Positions 33,281-41,864 of a stretch of 64,000 nt of DNA are shown piece by piece (positions within the stretch are counted from its first letter, which is position 1; the number at the start of each line of letters is the position of its first letter). Source of the stretch: CAUPWF01 sp964367905 (GTDB lineage Bacteria; Bacillota; Clostridia; Lachnospirales; Lachnospiraceae); contig CAYIZP010000003.1 in NCBI GenBank assembly GCA_964367905.1, positions 1 to 64,000 on the forward strand. The letters are read 5' to 3'. Below the pieces are notes generated by a model that made no database searches, had not been told where the DNA came from, and worked only from the letters and a program-made list of their open reading frames with translations. The translations under genes and the position numbers were made by a program.

Positions 33281-34207
33281 ATGTATCGAGATGTTTTTCT
33301 CCCCTGCGAATGTTATTCGCAACGAAAATACCCCAACAAAAAAATAAAATTACGAAAGGAGAAAGACTCTTTCTTGGCCTTAGTGTCAAATAATTCCGTT
33401 AACACATCCAAACAAATAAGATCTAGTTTTTCAAATATCGGGAGAAGAACATCTCGATACATCTCACAGTCCTATCGTTCGAGTGTGACGGTAGAAGCAT
33501 CTTTGATTACTCCTATATATCTCTATGCGATTATCTGTCTATTATTCTTGCTTGAAGTCATGGTTGTTCAGTTAGAAGTTCGAGCAGGCATGCATCAAGC
33601 CAGTAGAAATCTCACGGAAGAAGCAATCCTGATTCCCATGTTATCGAATCAAACCATCCAAGAAGAGGTGGTAGAGGCGGTCGGAGCTACTTGGCTAGAC
33701 AACAGCATCATTCTAGACGGTGGGAGTGGATTAGACTGTAGTGGATCATCGGTATCGCTCCACAGTGGAATCTTGCAGATGGATGTACAATATCATATCG
33801 CCCTACCTGTACCAAGATTCCTAGAGCTAGGGATGAGTTTTCAGGAAGAACTGCGGGTAAAACTCTGGGTGGGTTATCGAGATACTACATTCTCAGAGCG
33901 CGAGGATATCGTCTATGTGACAGATACGGGGAGTGTATATCATATAGACTATCAGTGTAGTCATCTGCAGTTATCGATTCATACCGAGCTAGCAGAGCAG
34001 TTGGAATCTGTGAGGAATGCAGAGGGAGAAAAGTACCACTCCTGCGCAATCTGCAAGCCTGATGCGAGTGAAGAGGGAATGGTTTATGTGACAAAACATG
34101 GGAATCACTATCACAAGACACTGAATTGTAGTGGGTTGAAGCGAACTATATACGCAATTCCAAGGTCTGAGGTTGTGGGGAAGGGAGTGTGCGATCGATG
34201 TGGATAA
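33281..34207 (+). CDS. TadE-like pseudopilin with two C-terminal metal-binding repeats
   Basis: A 308-residue protein. A basic N-terminal region of about 70 residues precedes the pilin-like helix (SSVTVEASLITPIYLYAII). The C-terminal 90 residues contain two copies of a cysteine/histidine module: VYVTDTGSVYHIDYQC...SCAIC and VYVTKHGNHYHKTLNC...VCDRC. The module resembles the Ada-type zinc-binding domain found at the ends of many Firmicutes surface proteins. Minor pseudopilins normally lack it. AAAGGAG precedes ATG 33281; the end overlaps the peptidase gene. Confidence 0.78.
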   Translation: MYRDVFLPCECYSQRKYPNKKIKLRKEKDSFLALVSNNSVNTSKQIRSSFSNIGRRTSRYISQSYRSSVTVEASLITPIYLYAIICLLFLLEVMVVQLEVRAGMHQASRNLTEEAILIPMLSNQTIQEEVVEAVGATWLDNSIILDGGSGLDCSGSSVSLHSGILQMDVQYHIALPVPRFLELGMSFQEELRVKLWVGYRDTTFSEREDIVYVTDTGSVYHIDYQCSHLQLSIHTELAEQLESVRNAEGEKYHSCAICKPDASEEGMVYVTKHGNHYHKTLNCSGLKRTIYAIPRSEVVGKGVCDRCG

Positions 34208-34605
34208 TATGGGGTGTGTATCTGTTGGTCATTGCGATTGGGGATATCAAATATCGGAAGATTGGGACTATGATGATTCTTCTAGGAGCCGTCATTACTG
34301 GTGTGACAGTAGTTCTCGAATATCAAGATGTATTCACACACACATTAGGAATGTTAGCAGGAGGCGTATTTCTACTGGTGAGTAAGTGGAGCAAGGAGGC
34401 CATTGGTTGGGGAGATAGTATCGTCATGTTGTTGTTTGGAATTGCTTGGGGAGTTGAAGGATTCATGGTCTGCATGATGGTTGCGTTCCTACTATGTGCG
34501 GGATATGGGGGGCTGCAGATGATCCGAAATAAAGTGGACAAAAAAACTGCAGTTCCATTGTTTCCATTCTTGTGTTTCGGATATTGGGGAATGCTGCTAC
34601 TCTGA
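34198..34605 (+). CDS. cpaA: Prepilin peptidase, A24/TadV-CpaA type
   Basis: A 135-residue aspartic membrane protease that processes Flp pilin and pseudopilins. The two catalytic aspartates are in LLVIAIGDIKYRKIG and in GWGDSIVML (the GxGD motif). Its size and lack of a methylase domain match TadV. ATG 34198 follows AAGGGAG by 10 bases; the in-frame GTG at 34189 is too close to that site. It overlaps the TadE-like gene by 10 bases. Confidence 0.85.
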   Translation: MWIIWGVYLLVIAIGDIKYRKIGTMMILLGAVITGVTVVLEYQDVFTHTLGMLAGGVFLLVSKWSKEAIGWGDSIVMLLFGIAWGVEGFMVCMMVAFLLCAGYGGLQMIRNKVDKKTAVPLFPFLCFGYWGMLLL

Positions 34606-34643
34606 GGTCTACGAACAAGGGTGATAGGTAGGAAGGGAGAAAG

Positions 34644-35036
34644 ATGCAGAAGAAGTGGTCGGCTAGTTTAACTGTAGAATCGTCCTATATTATACCTCTG
34701 ATTTTATGGATGATTCTTGTTGTAATCTATGGAGGGTTTTACTTTCACGACAAGAATATCATCCATGGTGCGGCATATGAGCTCTCTGTAATCGCGAGAC
34801 AGCAGTGGGAGAAGCCAGAGGGGGTAGAGGTAGAAGAACTATATGGATATGGACAGGAACAAATGCGGGAAAAGTTGTTATTGTTCGAGAATGTGGATAT
34901 ATCAATCGAAGAATCAGGAGAGGAGGTCAGGGTGGAATTATATGCGGAGAAGAATTTTTTTGATGTTTGGGCAGTGCAAATTACGCGATATCATCATTAC
35001 GAGGATGATATACGGAAAATAAATATGTTTAACTAG
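34644..35036 (+). CDS. TadE-like pseudopilin
   Basis: A 130-residue protein with the pilin-like N-terminus KWSASLTVESSYIIPLILWMI, the glutamate of TVE being typical for TadE/TadF. The external part is acidic and without cysteines. It is the second TadE-type protein of the locus and probably a minor component of the pilus. GGAAGGGAG precedes the start. Confidence 0.8.
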   Translation: MQKKWSASLTVESSYIIPLILWMILVVIYGGFYFHDKNIIHGAAYELSVIARQQWEKPEGVEVEELYGYGQEQMREKLLLFENVDISIEESGEEVRVELYAEKNFFDVWAVQITRYHHYEDDIRKINMFN

Positions 35037-35048
35037 GGAGGTAAATCG

Positions 35049-35726
35049 TTGAATATAAAAATTAACAATGAACTAGACTATACAGAATTAGTCATCGAGG
35101 AAGTTTGTGAGTTTCAGGAAGATTATCAGTTGGCGATGATTCGAGAGAATCAGATTCCAGGATTGTTAAAAGTACAAGGATGGGGAGTGGATCAGAAGAG
35201 TCAATATTCCTATGATATCAGTGGATTGCCCTCTATGAAGGAGCGATTCGAGAAAGAACCAATCACGGAGAAAAATCTAAGGGAGTTTCTAGGTCAGTTG
35301 TTCGCCGTTCTAGAAGAGATGAGAAAATACATGCTAGATATCAATCGAATTGTGCTAGATCCCATGTATATATTTCAGCGGGATGCAGACTATCAGTTTT
35401 GTTACCTACCAAGCCAAGAGTCAAAGCTTACCATTACGTTTCATGGATTGACAGAGTATTTTATTAAGGCAGTGGATTATGGGGACACAAAGTGCGTGGT
35501 CATGGCATGTGAATTACATAAAGTTACCATGGAAGAACGATATAATCTAAGGGAACTATTGAAAGATAAAGGACAGTGTGAAAGTAGGGGTGGTGGGGGA
35601 GAGACAGAGAAGGAAGAGCAGCCCATGCAGAAACTGCGGGATACCATCCGAGAGCCGAGGCTCGCCCAGATTTGGAAACGTAGAAAGAAACCAGATCAAG
35701 ACGAGGATTGGATGGATTTTTTGTGA
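35049..35726 (+). CDS. DUF6382-like cytoplasmic protein, last gene of the Tad operon
   Basis: A 225-residue protein. The N-terminal 180 residues (DYTELVIEEVCEFQEDYQLAM; ILDINRIVLDP-like block MLDINRIVLDPMYIF; FCYLPS) match the DUF6382 domain seen at the end of lachnospiral Tad loci. Those proteins usually continue into an FHA domain; here the C-terminus is a short, basic tail (KLRDTIREPRLAQIWKRRKK), so the FHA part is missing. The start is TTG 35049 with GGGAGG 8 bases upstream. The domain call is from memory of the family, so moderately sure. Confidence 0.6.
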   Translation: MNIKINNELDYTELVIEEVCEFQEDYQLAMIRENQIPGLLKVQGWGVDQKSQYSYDISGLPSMKERFEKEPITEKNLREFLGQLFAVLEEMRKYMLDINRIVLDPMYIFQRDADYQFCYLPSQESKLTITFHGLTEYFIKAVDYGDTKCVVMACELHKVTMEERYNLRELLKDKGQCESRGGGGETEKEEQPMQKLRDTIREPRLAQIWKRRKKPDQDEDWMDFL

Positions 35727-35741
35727 TCGGAAGCTGAGCGT

Positions 35742-36518
35742 TTATTGCTCTAGTGCACTTTGTGAAGAGAGTGGTAAGCTAATGTGGAAGGCACTGCCCT
35801 TATGTAGTTTCGATTCCACGGAGATACTTCCGCCATGTGCCTCTACAATGCGTTTGCTCAGTGCGAGTCCTAGTCCTGTTCCTCCTGGTTTGTACGTCTG
35901 AAACATATCAAATATGGTAGGTAAATTCTCAGGAGCAATCCCACATCCGCTATCCGCTATCGTGATTAGAAGCGCTCGTTTCTCCGCATCATGGTTTACT
36001 AAAAATCTCAGTTCTTTCTTCCGTTTCGTGGACGAATGGGAATCATATAAGGCCTCAAAGGCATTTCGTAGTAAGTTCATAAATACTTCCTTCAGTTTAT
36101 AAGCATCTCCGTAATAATCAGGAAGATTATCGGGAATGTCTGAGATGAATTCAACCTCACTCTCCTCGATGGAGATTGCAAAGGATAGAATGAGTTTTCT
36201 AAAAAACATAGTAGAATCCATGTGGGAAATATTGAGTTGTGATCCATTGTTATAGGTGGATAGTTCTTCTAGGAGATGCTTCATATAAGTGACATCCTCT
36301 ACGAGGGAAGCCCAGTGTTTCATAGCTCTTAATTCTGGATATTTTAGCTCCATTAATTCGAGTTTGCTATAGACTAAAGAGAGTGGATTTCGAATTTCAT
36401 GGCTGATGGTTGTGAGTGTGATGCGGTGATGCTCGAGTAAGCTGTCTATCAAATTGGCGGCATCAGGGTCGCGCTTGCGGATCTCTTCTAGTCTTGTCAT
36501 ATCGAAATTTTGTAACAT
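35742..36518 (-). CDS. Orphan cytoplasmic sensor histidine kinase
   Basis: A 258-residue kinase with only a short N-terminal segment before the HisKA domain. The phospho-accepting histidine is in TTISHEIRNPLSL; the ATPase domain has the N box NLLRNAFEAL, G1 ADSGCGIAP and G2 PGGTGLGLALSK. No membrane segment and no sensor domain are present, and no response regulator is adjacent. Orphan kinases in Clostridia often feed Spo0A, but this is only a possibility. It converges on the Tad operon with a gap of 15 bases and no clear terminator. Confidence 0.9.
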   Translation of the reverse strand: MLQNFDMTRLEEIRKRDPDAANLIDSLLEHHRITLTTISHEIRNPLSLVYSKLELMELKYPELRAMKHWASLVEDVTYMKHLLEELSTYNNGSQLNISHMDSTMFFRKLILSFAISIEESEVEFISDIPDNLPDYYGDAYKLKEVFMNLLRNAFEALYDSHSSTKRKKELRFLVNHDAEKRALLITIADSGCGIAPENLPTIFDMFQTYKPGGTGLGLALSKRIVEAHGGSISVESKLHKGSAFHISLPLSSQSALEQ

Positions 36519-36753
36519 TGCTTTTTCCTTTCGTACCTTGAAAATTGTTTTGCTATTACACTTCTATACAAGGGCATAAAAGTTGGAATATTTATAAAAT
36601 AATAACATGTTTTCGGACAAAATAAAATACAAAGCATGAAAATTCTTCAAAATATGAACATTTTACTACTTGATTTTTATAAAAGTACAGTCTACAATGG
36701 GAGAATACTAAGAGAAAACGTGTAGTGAAACAGACGAAAGGCAGGGATATAAC

Positions 36754-37167
36754 ATGAAGGATGAAAACTGTATATTTTGTAAAATAGCAAATGGAGAGAT
36801 ACCGGCTGCAACAGTTTATGAAGATGAATATTTTCGTGCGATTCTAGACTTAGGGCCAGCGAGCAAGGGGCATACCTTGATATTGCCCAAGGAGCATTAT
36901 CGTGATTTTTATGAATTGGATGATGTATTGGCTGAAAAAATTCTTCCTGTAGCAAAAAAAATAATGTCTGAATTAACGGAAAAATTAAACTGTAATGGAT
37001 TCAATTTGTTGCAAAATAATGGAAAAATTGCAGGCCAAACAGTTTTTCACTACCATTTACACTTGATTCCGAGATATGAGGGAGATAGAGTGAATTTTTC
37101 ATGGGAAATTGGGGAATTGACAAGCGATATAAAAGATAGTATTCTATCTAGTATTGAATTATTGTAA
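36754..37167 (+). CDS. HIT-family protein (Hint-like)
   Basis: A 137-residue nucleotide-binding hydrolase. The HIT motif HYHLHLIP is complete, and CIFCKIANGEIPA at the N-terminus is the usual start. Hint proteins hydrolyse adenosine phosphoramidates and lysyl-AMP. It lies directly upstream of the ECF sigma gene (44-base gap). Confidence 0.93.
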   Translation: MKDENCIFCKIANGEIPAATVYEDEYFRAILDLGPASKGHTLILPKEHYRDFYELDDVLAEKILPVAKKIMSELTEKLNCNGFNLLQNNGKIAGQTVFHYHLHLIPRYEGDRVNFSWEIGELTSDIKDSILSSIELL

Positions 37168-37211
37168 TTATCTACAGATAGAAGGAGAGTACAAGAGAGG
37201 AACACTAAGTT

Positions 37212-37748
37212 ATGCCAGACTACAAAGATGCTGAATTTGACAAGCTATACGACAAGTATAGCGACGAAGTGTACAGACTGAGTAGATGGTATGCGGGGCG
37301 TGATAGTGAGCTTGCAGAAGATGCGACACAACATGCTTTTATGGAATTGTATATTGCTATACGGAATCTGGAAGAAGTAAACAGCTACAGGAATTTCACC
37401 ATGAAAGTGGCGAAAAATTACATTTTAAATTACTTAAGACATCTAAAATACGAAGAAATGAAAGATAGTTTAGAATCAGACGAAACGAGGTTGGAGTCTA
37501 GTCCGGAGGAGAAGTTGATTCAGAGGTTGGATTTGGTGAAGAGACAGGATTTGATTCAGGACTTGTTAGACGCGTTGAAGAAGAAAAATGAGATGTGGCA
37601 TTGGATTGTCATGGAAGTATTTATTCATGAACGTAGTCAAAAAGAGGTGGCAGAAGAATTGAAATTATCACCGCAAGCGCTATACGGTAGAATATACCGA
37701 ATCAGAGAATGGGCGACCGCATACTTGAAACATCAAAAAGGCGTGTGA
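37212..37748 (+). CDS. ECF-type RNA polymerase sigma factor
   Basis: A 178-residue sigma-70 family protein with region 2 (YDKYSDEVYRLSRWYAG; ATQHAFMELYIAIRN; NYILNYLR) and region 4 (SQKEVAEELKLSPQALYGRIYRIREW). There is no region 1 or 3. A perfect hairpin terminator follows. The likely partner, a single-pass membrane protein, is encoded at 39036, beyond an inverted murG. The target promoters are unknown. Confidence 0.85.
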   Translation: MPDYKDAEFDKLYDKYSDEVYRLSRWYAGRDSELAEDATQHAFMELYIAIRNLEEVNSYRNFTMKVAKNYILNYLRHLKYEEMKDSLESDETRLESSPEEKLIQRLDLVKRQDLIQDLLDALKKKNEMWHWIVMEVFIHERSQKEVAEELKLSPQALYGRIYRIREWATAYLKHQKGV

Positions 37749-37761
37749 GTTGGGGTGGATG

Positions 37762-37790
37762 AACAGGTGTCGTATCGACACCTGTTTTCA
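37762..37790 (+). terminator. Terminator after the sigma factor gene
   Basis: AACAGGTGTCG and CGACACCTGTT form an 11-bp perfect stem with a TAT loop, followed by TTCAT; the T tract is short. Confidence 0.75.
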
Positions 37791-37818
37791 TGAATGCAAC
37801 GCAATGGCACGAGGAGAC

Positions 37819-38883
37819 TTATTTTTCATAGGTTCGGAATAAGTCTAATATCGTATCGATCGGGTTGGCTAAACCAGATTGATTCATCGATTGGATATAG
37901 GAATCGCGAGTATCGTATAGCTGATTGATTGAGGAGAGCAGGACTTCATTGCTCATATTCTCTTCATCGAGCATCAGGCTAAACCCTTGCTTGGAGAAGG
38001 ATTTTGCATTTAGAATCTGATCTCCACGGCTTGCGTTTAATCCAAGTGGAATTAACAGGGTTGGCTTGCGTAATGCCAGCAATTCACAGATGACATTCGC
38101 CCCAGCGCGAGAGATTACAACATCCGAGAGGGCGAATAAATCTTTTAATTCGTCCTTTACATATTCAAACTGTACATATCCGGGAATATCATTCAGAGAT
38201 GAATCGGATTTCCCAGTTCCACAGATGTGGACAACCTGAAATTTCTTCAATAGTTCAGGTAAAATCGCACGAATCGCCGTGTTGATGGCCAAGGAGCCAA
38301 GACTTCCACCGATGATTAGAACCACTGGTTTATCCTTGGTGAACTTGCATAGTTTGCGGGCTGTGGATTTATCCCCTTGGAGTAACTCGTCTCGGATAGG
38401 ACAACCTGTCACAATCGCCTTGCCGCGAGGCAAGTGCTCTACGGTCTCGGGGAAGTTACAACAGACCTTCGTCGCCGAGGGGAAGGAGATTTTATTGGCA
38501 AGCCCAGGAGTCATGTCTGATTCGTGGATGATGACGGGTATCTTGTTTCGCTTCGCTGCCATGACGACAGGAACCGATACGAATCCCCCTTTTGAGAACA
38601 CGATATCGGGCTTTAAAGCCTTAATCAATGCATTCGCTTGCGAAAATCCTTTGATTACACGGAGGGGGTCGGTAAAGTTCTGGAGACTAAAGTAGCGTCT
38701 CAACTTACCAGAAGCAATTCCGTAGTAGGGAAGATCCAACTCAGAGATGAGCGTCTTCTCGATTCCATGGTAGGAACCGATATATTGTATGTCGTAACCA
38801 GCTTTTTTTAGTTTCGGCACCAATGCCATATGAGGGGTTACGTGTCCAGCGGTACCGCCGCCGGTAAGTAGAATTCGTTTCAT
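37819..38883 (-). CDS. murG: Undecaprenyldiphospho-muramoylpentapeptide beta-N-acetylglucosaminyltransferase (MurG)
   Basis: A 354-residue GT-B transferase that adds GlcNAc to lipid I to form lipid II at the cytoplasmic face of the membrane. GGGTAGHVTPHMAL at the N-terminus, SKGGFVSVPV, IIHESDMTPGLAN, IIGGSLGSLAIN and SRAGANVICELLAL are the MurG signatures. It stands alone, not in a division and cell-wall cluster, and is inverted between a sigma factor gene and a membrane-protein gene. It may be the sole or a second murG copy. Confidence 0.93.
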   Translation of the reverse strand: MKRILLTGGGTAGHVTPHMALVPKLKKAGYDIQYIGSYHGIEKTLISELDLPYYGIASGKLRRYFSLQNFTDPLRVIKGFSQANALIKALKPDIVFSKGGFVSVPVVMAAKRNKIPVIIHESDMTPGLANKISFPSATKVCCNFPETVEHLPRGKAIVTGCPIRDELLQGDKSTARKLCKFTKDKPVVLIIGGSLGSLAINTAIRAILPELLKKFQVVHICGTGKSDSSLNDIPGYVQFEYVKDELKDLFALSDVVISRAGANVICELLALRKPTLLIPLGLNASRGDQILNAKSFSKQGFSLMLDEENMSNEVLLSSINQLYDTRDSYIQSMNQSGLANPIDTILDLFRTYEK

Positions 38884-38935
38884 AAAAAACCTCCATTTGG
38901 GTTAATATATTAAAAAGGGTGTACATGTATGTATT

Positions 38936-38965
38936 ATTATATTAAAATAGATAAAAGAAAGTCAA
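38936..38965 (-). promoter_or_regulatory. Promoter of murG
   Basis: Reverse strand: TTGACT (38965-38960), an 18-base spacer, TATAAT (38941-38936), about 50 bases before the start. Confidence 0.65.
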
Positions 38966-39035
38966 GCTAAGAAAATGCGAAGACCATGTTTTCGAAGCTG
39001 TAAGTGTTACTTTAGAAAGATATAGAGGAAGCAAT

Positions 39036-39800
39036 ATGATGAATTATAGGTCAGACAAATTTGAATTAGACCCCGAGATTGAACTATCCGTGGACAAGAT
39101 GGAAGAAGACGAAAGTCTCAAGGGTCTCAAAGCCCCTGCCTCCATCCGGGAAAAATTAAATATACAGATTGAAGAATACGAGGATCAACGTAGTGAATGG
39201 GACGAGCTAGATCGACTAAAGCGCACCCGAAAAAAGCGGCTCAAAGTCTACTTCCTCATCGCAGCCATGATCGGGCTCTTCTTCAGCATGACCATTATCA
39301 CGGTAGGGAATGAATTGAAGAGATTGCAACAAGCTGAGAAAGAATATGTGGGGGATAGCATTCTGACTACAGATAGCGAGGGTGAGGAGACCATGATGGT
39401 AGAAACTGACGGTGCAAAGGAGGCTTATGCATTGGCAGAGGATGTGCTTGGGGCGCCTGTGATGGAGCTATCTTCTACAAATTACGAATTGATTTTCGAT
39501 AAAATGGTAGTAATTGATAGTTTTTTAAGGGTTAATATTTATTATTTCTGTGGGGGAGAGGTACTATGTTATAGTATTCTTTCGAATCTCAATAAGACGT
39601 CTCACTTTTATATGGGAGAGAATGAAGTAATAGAGAGTTATGAAATCGTAAATAGTGGAGTACAAATACAGATAGATGAATATGAGAATGGGTTAAAGAA
39701 TGTAACTTACTCGTATAAGAATTTATATTATGGAATTCAAACATCATTAGATAGAGATATCTTAGAGAATTTATTGGAAAACATGTATTTTGTGAATTAA
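39036..39800 (+). CDS. Single-pass membrane protein, possible anti-sigma partner
   Basis: A 254-residue protein: about 65 acidic, then basic, cytoplasmic residues; one membrane helix (VYFLIAAMIGLFFSMTIITV); and an external domain with alternating strands. It has no HxxxCxxC zinc motif of classical ZAS anti-sigma factors. The size and topology fit membrane proteins that follow ECF sigma genes in Clostridia, but here murG lies in between on the other strand. Function is not recognised; the anti-sigma idea is inference. Confidence 0.5.
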   Translation: MMNYRSDKFELDPEIELSVDKMEEDESLKGLKAPASIREKLNIQIEEYEDQRSEWDELDRLKRTRKKRLKVYFLIAAMIGLFFSMTIITVGNELKRLQQAEKEYVGDSILTTDSEGEETMMVETDGAKEAYALAEDVLGAPVMELSSTNYELIFDKMVVIDSFLRVNIYYFCGGEVLCYSILSNLNKTSHFYMGENEVIESYEIVNSGVQIQIDEYENGLKNVTYSYKNLYYGIQTSLDRDILENLLENMYFVN

Positions 39801-39906
39801 TTGTAAACAAAATGTGAATATTATGTAAAATATCGAAAAATGCCGTAAGTTTTTGTCATCTCGCGTGTCTTTAGTATAGAGGGATATGTTTTAGGAGGTA
39901 GGAGAG

Positions 39907-40398
39907 ATGAAAAAACTGAGTAGTGTGGTGATGGCTATGGCATTGGTATGTGGGCTTTGCCTTGGAATGGGAACAACATCGGAGGCGGCAGCCTCGGATA
40001 AGGCGATTGTGGTGGATGGATCAGCATTGACCCATGAAAGTGAGGCATCGACCATTGTCTATAGCCAACTAAAGGGATATTATCTATTGTCAGGATCTGG
40101 AACGATTGGAATGCCGGGAAATGGTAAGGCTGCGGCAGCGGGAACAACTTTGGCAAGAACCTATGTGCCAGCAGTGAGTGTTAATGTATCAGTGCAACGC
40201 TACATAGGGAATGGGTCTTGGGCGAGTGTGTATTCTTGGTCAAGCACTAACTATAACAATTATAGTGTGGAGACCTCGAAGACGATAAATGTAACTCCAG
40301 ATTATTACTATCGAGTATATACTAATCATGTTGTAGAGACGCCATCAGGTGATTTGGAAATCTTAAGAGGTTCTACCAATGGTATCTGGATTAACTAG
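39907..40398 (+). CDS. Small secreted protein of unknown function (DUF6147-like?)
   Basis: A 163-residue exported protein. The signal peptide is clear (basic KK, then VVMAMALVCGLCLGMG, cleavage probably after SEA). The mature part is rich in Ser, Thr, Tyr and Asn and looks like a beta-sandwich. It resembles the DUF6147 secreted proteins of Clostridia, but I cannot confirm this. GGAGGTAGGAGAG precedes the start. The gene follows the possible anti-sigma gene by about 100 bases and may be a target of the same sigma factor. Confidence 0.55.
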   Translation: MKKLSSVVMAMALVCGLCLGMGTTSEAAASDKAIVVDGSALTHESEASTIVYSQLKGYYLLSGSGTIGMPGNGKAAAAGTTLARTYVPAVSVNVSVQRYIGNGSWASVYSWSSTNYNNYSVETSKTINVTPDYYYRVYTNHVVETPSGDLEILRGSTNGIWIN

Positions 40399-40421
40399 TT
40401 AGGCGATAGGAACAAAAGAAC

Positions 40422-40620
40422 GATCTTCTCCCAGAGAAGATCAGTGACTATTGTCGACTTACATAATAACAATAAAAACAATATGAAAAGTAGAAAGGGT
40501 CCACAACAACAGCACCACAACTGTTCTGAATCTAATAGATAAGGACCTGATAATAGTCACTGATGTTCTCTGGGCTATAGAGAGCAGCCAGAATTCTGGT
40601 GAATGTTACCAGAATAAAAT
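40422..40620 (+). ncRNA. Candidate structured non-coding RNA upstream of mtnN
   Basis: A perfect hairpin GATCTTCTC/GAGAAGATC (40422-40442) is followed by a long-range stem of 16 bases, ATCAGTGACTATTGTC (40440-40455) with GATAATAGTCACTGAT (40549-40564), one mismatch. That stem encloses GGTCC/GGACC (40498-40502 with 40543-40547) and an A-rich interior. The palindrome CCAGAATTCTGG and a CTGGT/ACCAG hairpin come after it. The segment has no reading frame. It does not match the SAM or SAH riboswitch motifs I know. Confidence 0.45.
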
Positions 40621-40856
40621 CGGATTTTTCTAAAGTGAAATTCGAGATACAGTTCAAACACTTCGAGATAGAAGAAGCGATGAGACGAGATTATTATAAC
40701 AAAAACTAGAGATTTTTTCTATGAATAAATTTACTTTCTAGAGGTAAACAGAGGAAGGTGTGGGCAGGCATTCCGACGGCGCGCGACGGGGGCAGGTTCA
40801 GGAAATGTTGAGAAGGTTATTTTAGTTGAATTAATAAAAAACAATAGGAGAAAAAC
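40621..40856. other. Gene-free stretch before mtnN
   Basis: AT-rich DNA with no convincing frame. A short, unusually GC-rich patch (about 40766-40800, with GACGGCGCGCGACGGGGGC) stands out from its surroundings. No clear promoter with both boxes was found for mtnN. Confidence 0.4.
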
Positions 40857-41555
40857 ATGAAAATTATCGGTGTTATAGGAGCTATGGATGAAGAAGTAGC
40901 GGTGCTAAAAGGCAGGATGGAAGATGTGGTAACAAGTGTTCGAGCGGGTATGACCTTCCATGAGGGAAGATTATTCGGAAAAGATGCAGTGGTTGTGCAG
41001 AGTGGGATCGGTAAGGTAAATGCAGCGGCATGTTCGCAGATATTAGTGGATATGTATGGTGTGGATGTTTTGATTAATACTGGTATTGCAGGAGCACTGG
41101 CAGATGAGGTGAACATTTGTGATATGGTGATTGCATCAGAGACGGTGCATCATGATGTGGATGTTTCGGTTTTCGAATATCCACTGGGACAGATTCCTAG
41201 GATGGCCAATCTAGCGTTTGCTTCGGATAAGGGGCTCGTTGAGATGGTGAGAGAGGCGAATAAATGTGTGAATCCAGAGATAGGAACCCACGTGGGAAGA
41301 ATTGCTAGTGGAGATCAATTTGTGGCAAGCGCAGAGAAGAAAGAGATGATAGTAAGTGAATTTCAGGCACTGTGTACAGAGATGGAGGGTGCAGCGATCG
41401 GCCAGGTGGCATGTATCAACAACATTCCATATGTGATTATCCGTTGTATCTCGGATAAGTCAGATGGTAGTGCATCACTGGATTACAAGGTGTTTGAGAA
41501 GAGGGCGATTGACTATACAGTGAACCTAGTGGGAGAGGTTTTTGCGCGATTATAG
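40857..41555 (+). CDS. mtnN: 5'-methylthioadenosine/S-adenosylhomocysteine nucleosidase
   Basis: A 232-residue enzyme that removes adenine from methylthioadenosine and S-adenosylhomocysteine, recycling products of SAM use. GVIGAMDEEV at the N-terminus, INTGIAGAL, GDQFV, TEMEGAAIGQV (catalytic-site Glu) and ISDKSDG (general acid Asp) are all present. It is monocistronic, with its own terminator. Confidence 0.95.
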   Translation: MKIIGVIGAMDEEVAVLKGRMEDVVTSVRAGMTFHEGRLFGKDAVVVQSGIGKVNAAACSQILVDMYGVDVLINTGIAGALADEVNICDMVIASETVHHDVDVSVFEYPLGQIPRMANLAFASDKGLVEMVREANKCVNPEIGTHVGRIASGDQFVASAEKKEMIVSEFQALCTEMEGAAIGQVACINNIPYVIIRCISDKSDGSASLDYKVFEKRAIDYTVNLVGEVFARL

Positions 41556-41597
41556 TCACCAGTCATCGAAGGCGTGGACAGAAGAGAGAACTAAGGA

Positions 41598-41626
41598 AAA
41601 GAGTGTGCGAGAGTGCACTCTTTTTC
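41598..41626 (+). terminator. Terminator after mtnN
   Basis: AAGAGTG pairs with CACTCTT around a 10-base loop, followed by a T run. The rest of 41556-41864 holds Spo0A-box-like sites and a -10 box. Confidence 0.8.
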
Positions 41627-41754
41627 GGTTCACTCTTCAATGTCATTTCGTTAAGCTTGGTTTAAAAATGGTGAACTATTTAGCAGTGGAATTACCAAAA
41701 AGATAATCTCTTTGTTATAAGAGTGTATACATCTTTATTGAAATGTAAATGGAA

Positions 41755-41792
41755 TTGTCGAAAAACATGTGTAAATGATATGATTTGTCGCA
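41755..41792 (+). promoter_or_regulatory. Two Spo0A-box-like sites before the 41865 gene
   Basis: TTGTCGAAAA (41755-41764) and TTTGTCGCA (41784-41792) lie in the same orientation, close to the consensus TTTGTCGAAA. A TATAAT follows at 41825-41830, 35 bases before the start codon. Confidence 0.5.
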
Positions 41793-41864
41793 CGATTACC
41801 GAGCTATTTTCAGTGGAAATGAGTTATAATGATTTCAACAAAAAATAGTTAGGAGGTCTCTAGT

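Noticed and set aside
40399..40856. SAM- or SAH-sensing riboswitch before mtnN
   Set aside because: None of the conserved core strings of the SAM-I, SAM-II or SAH classes known to me is present, and the folded part is more than 200 bases from the gene.
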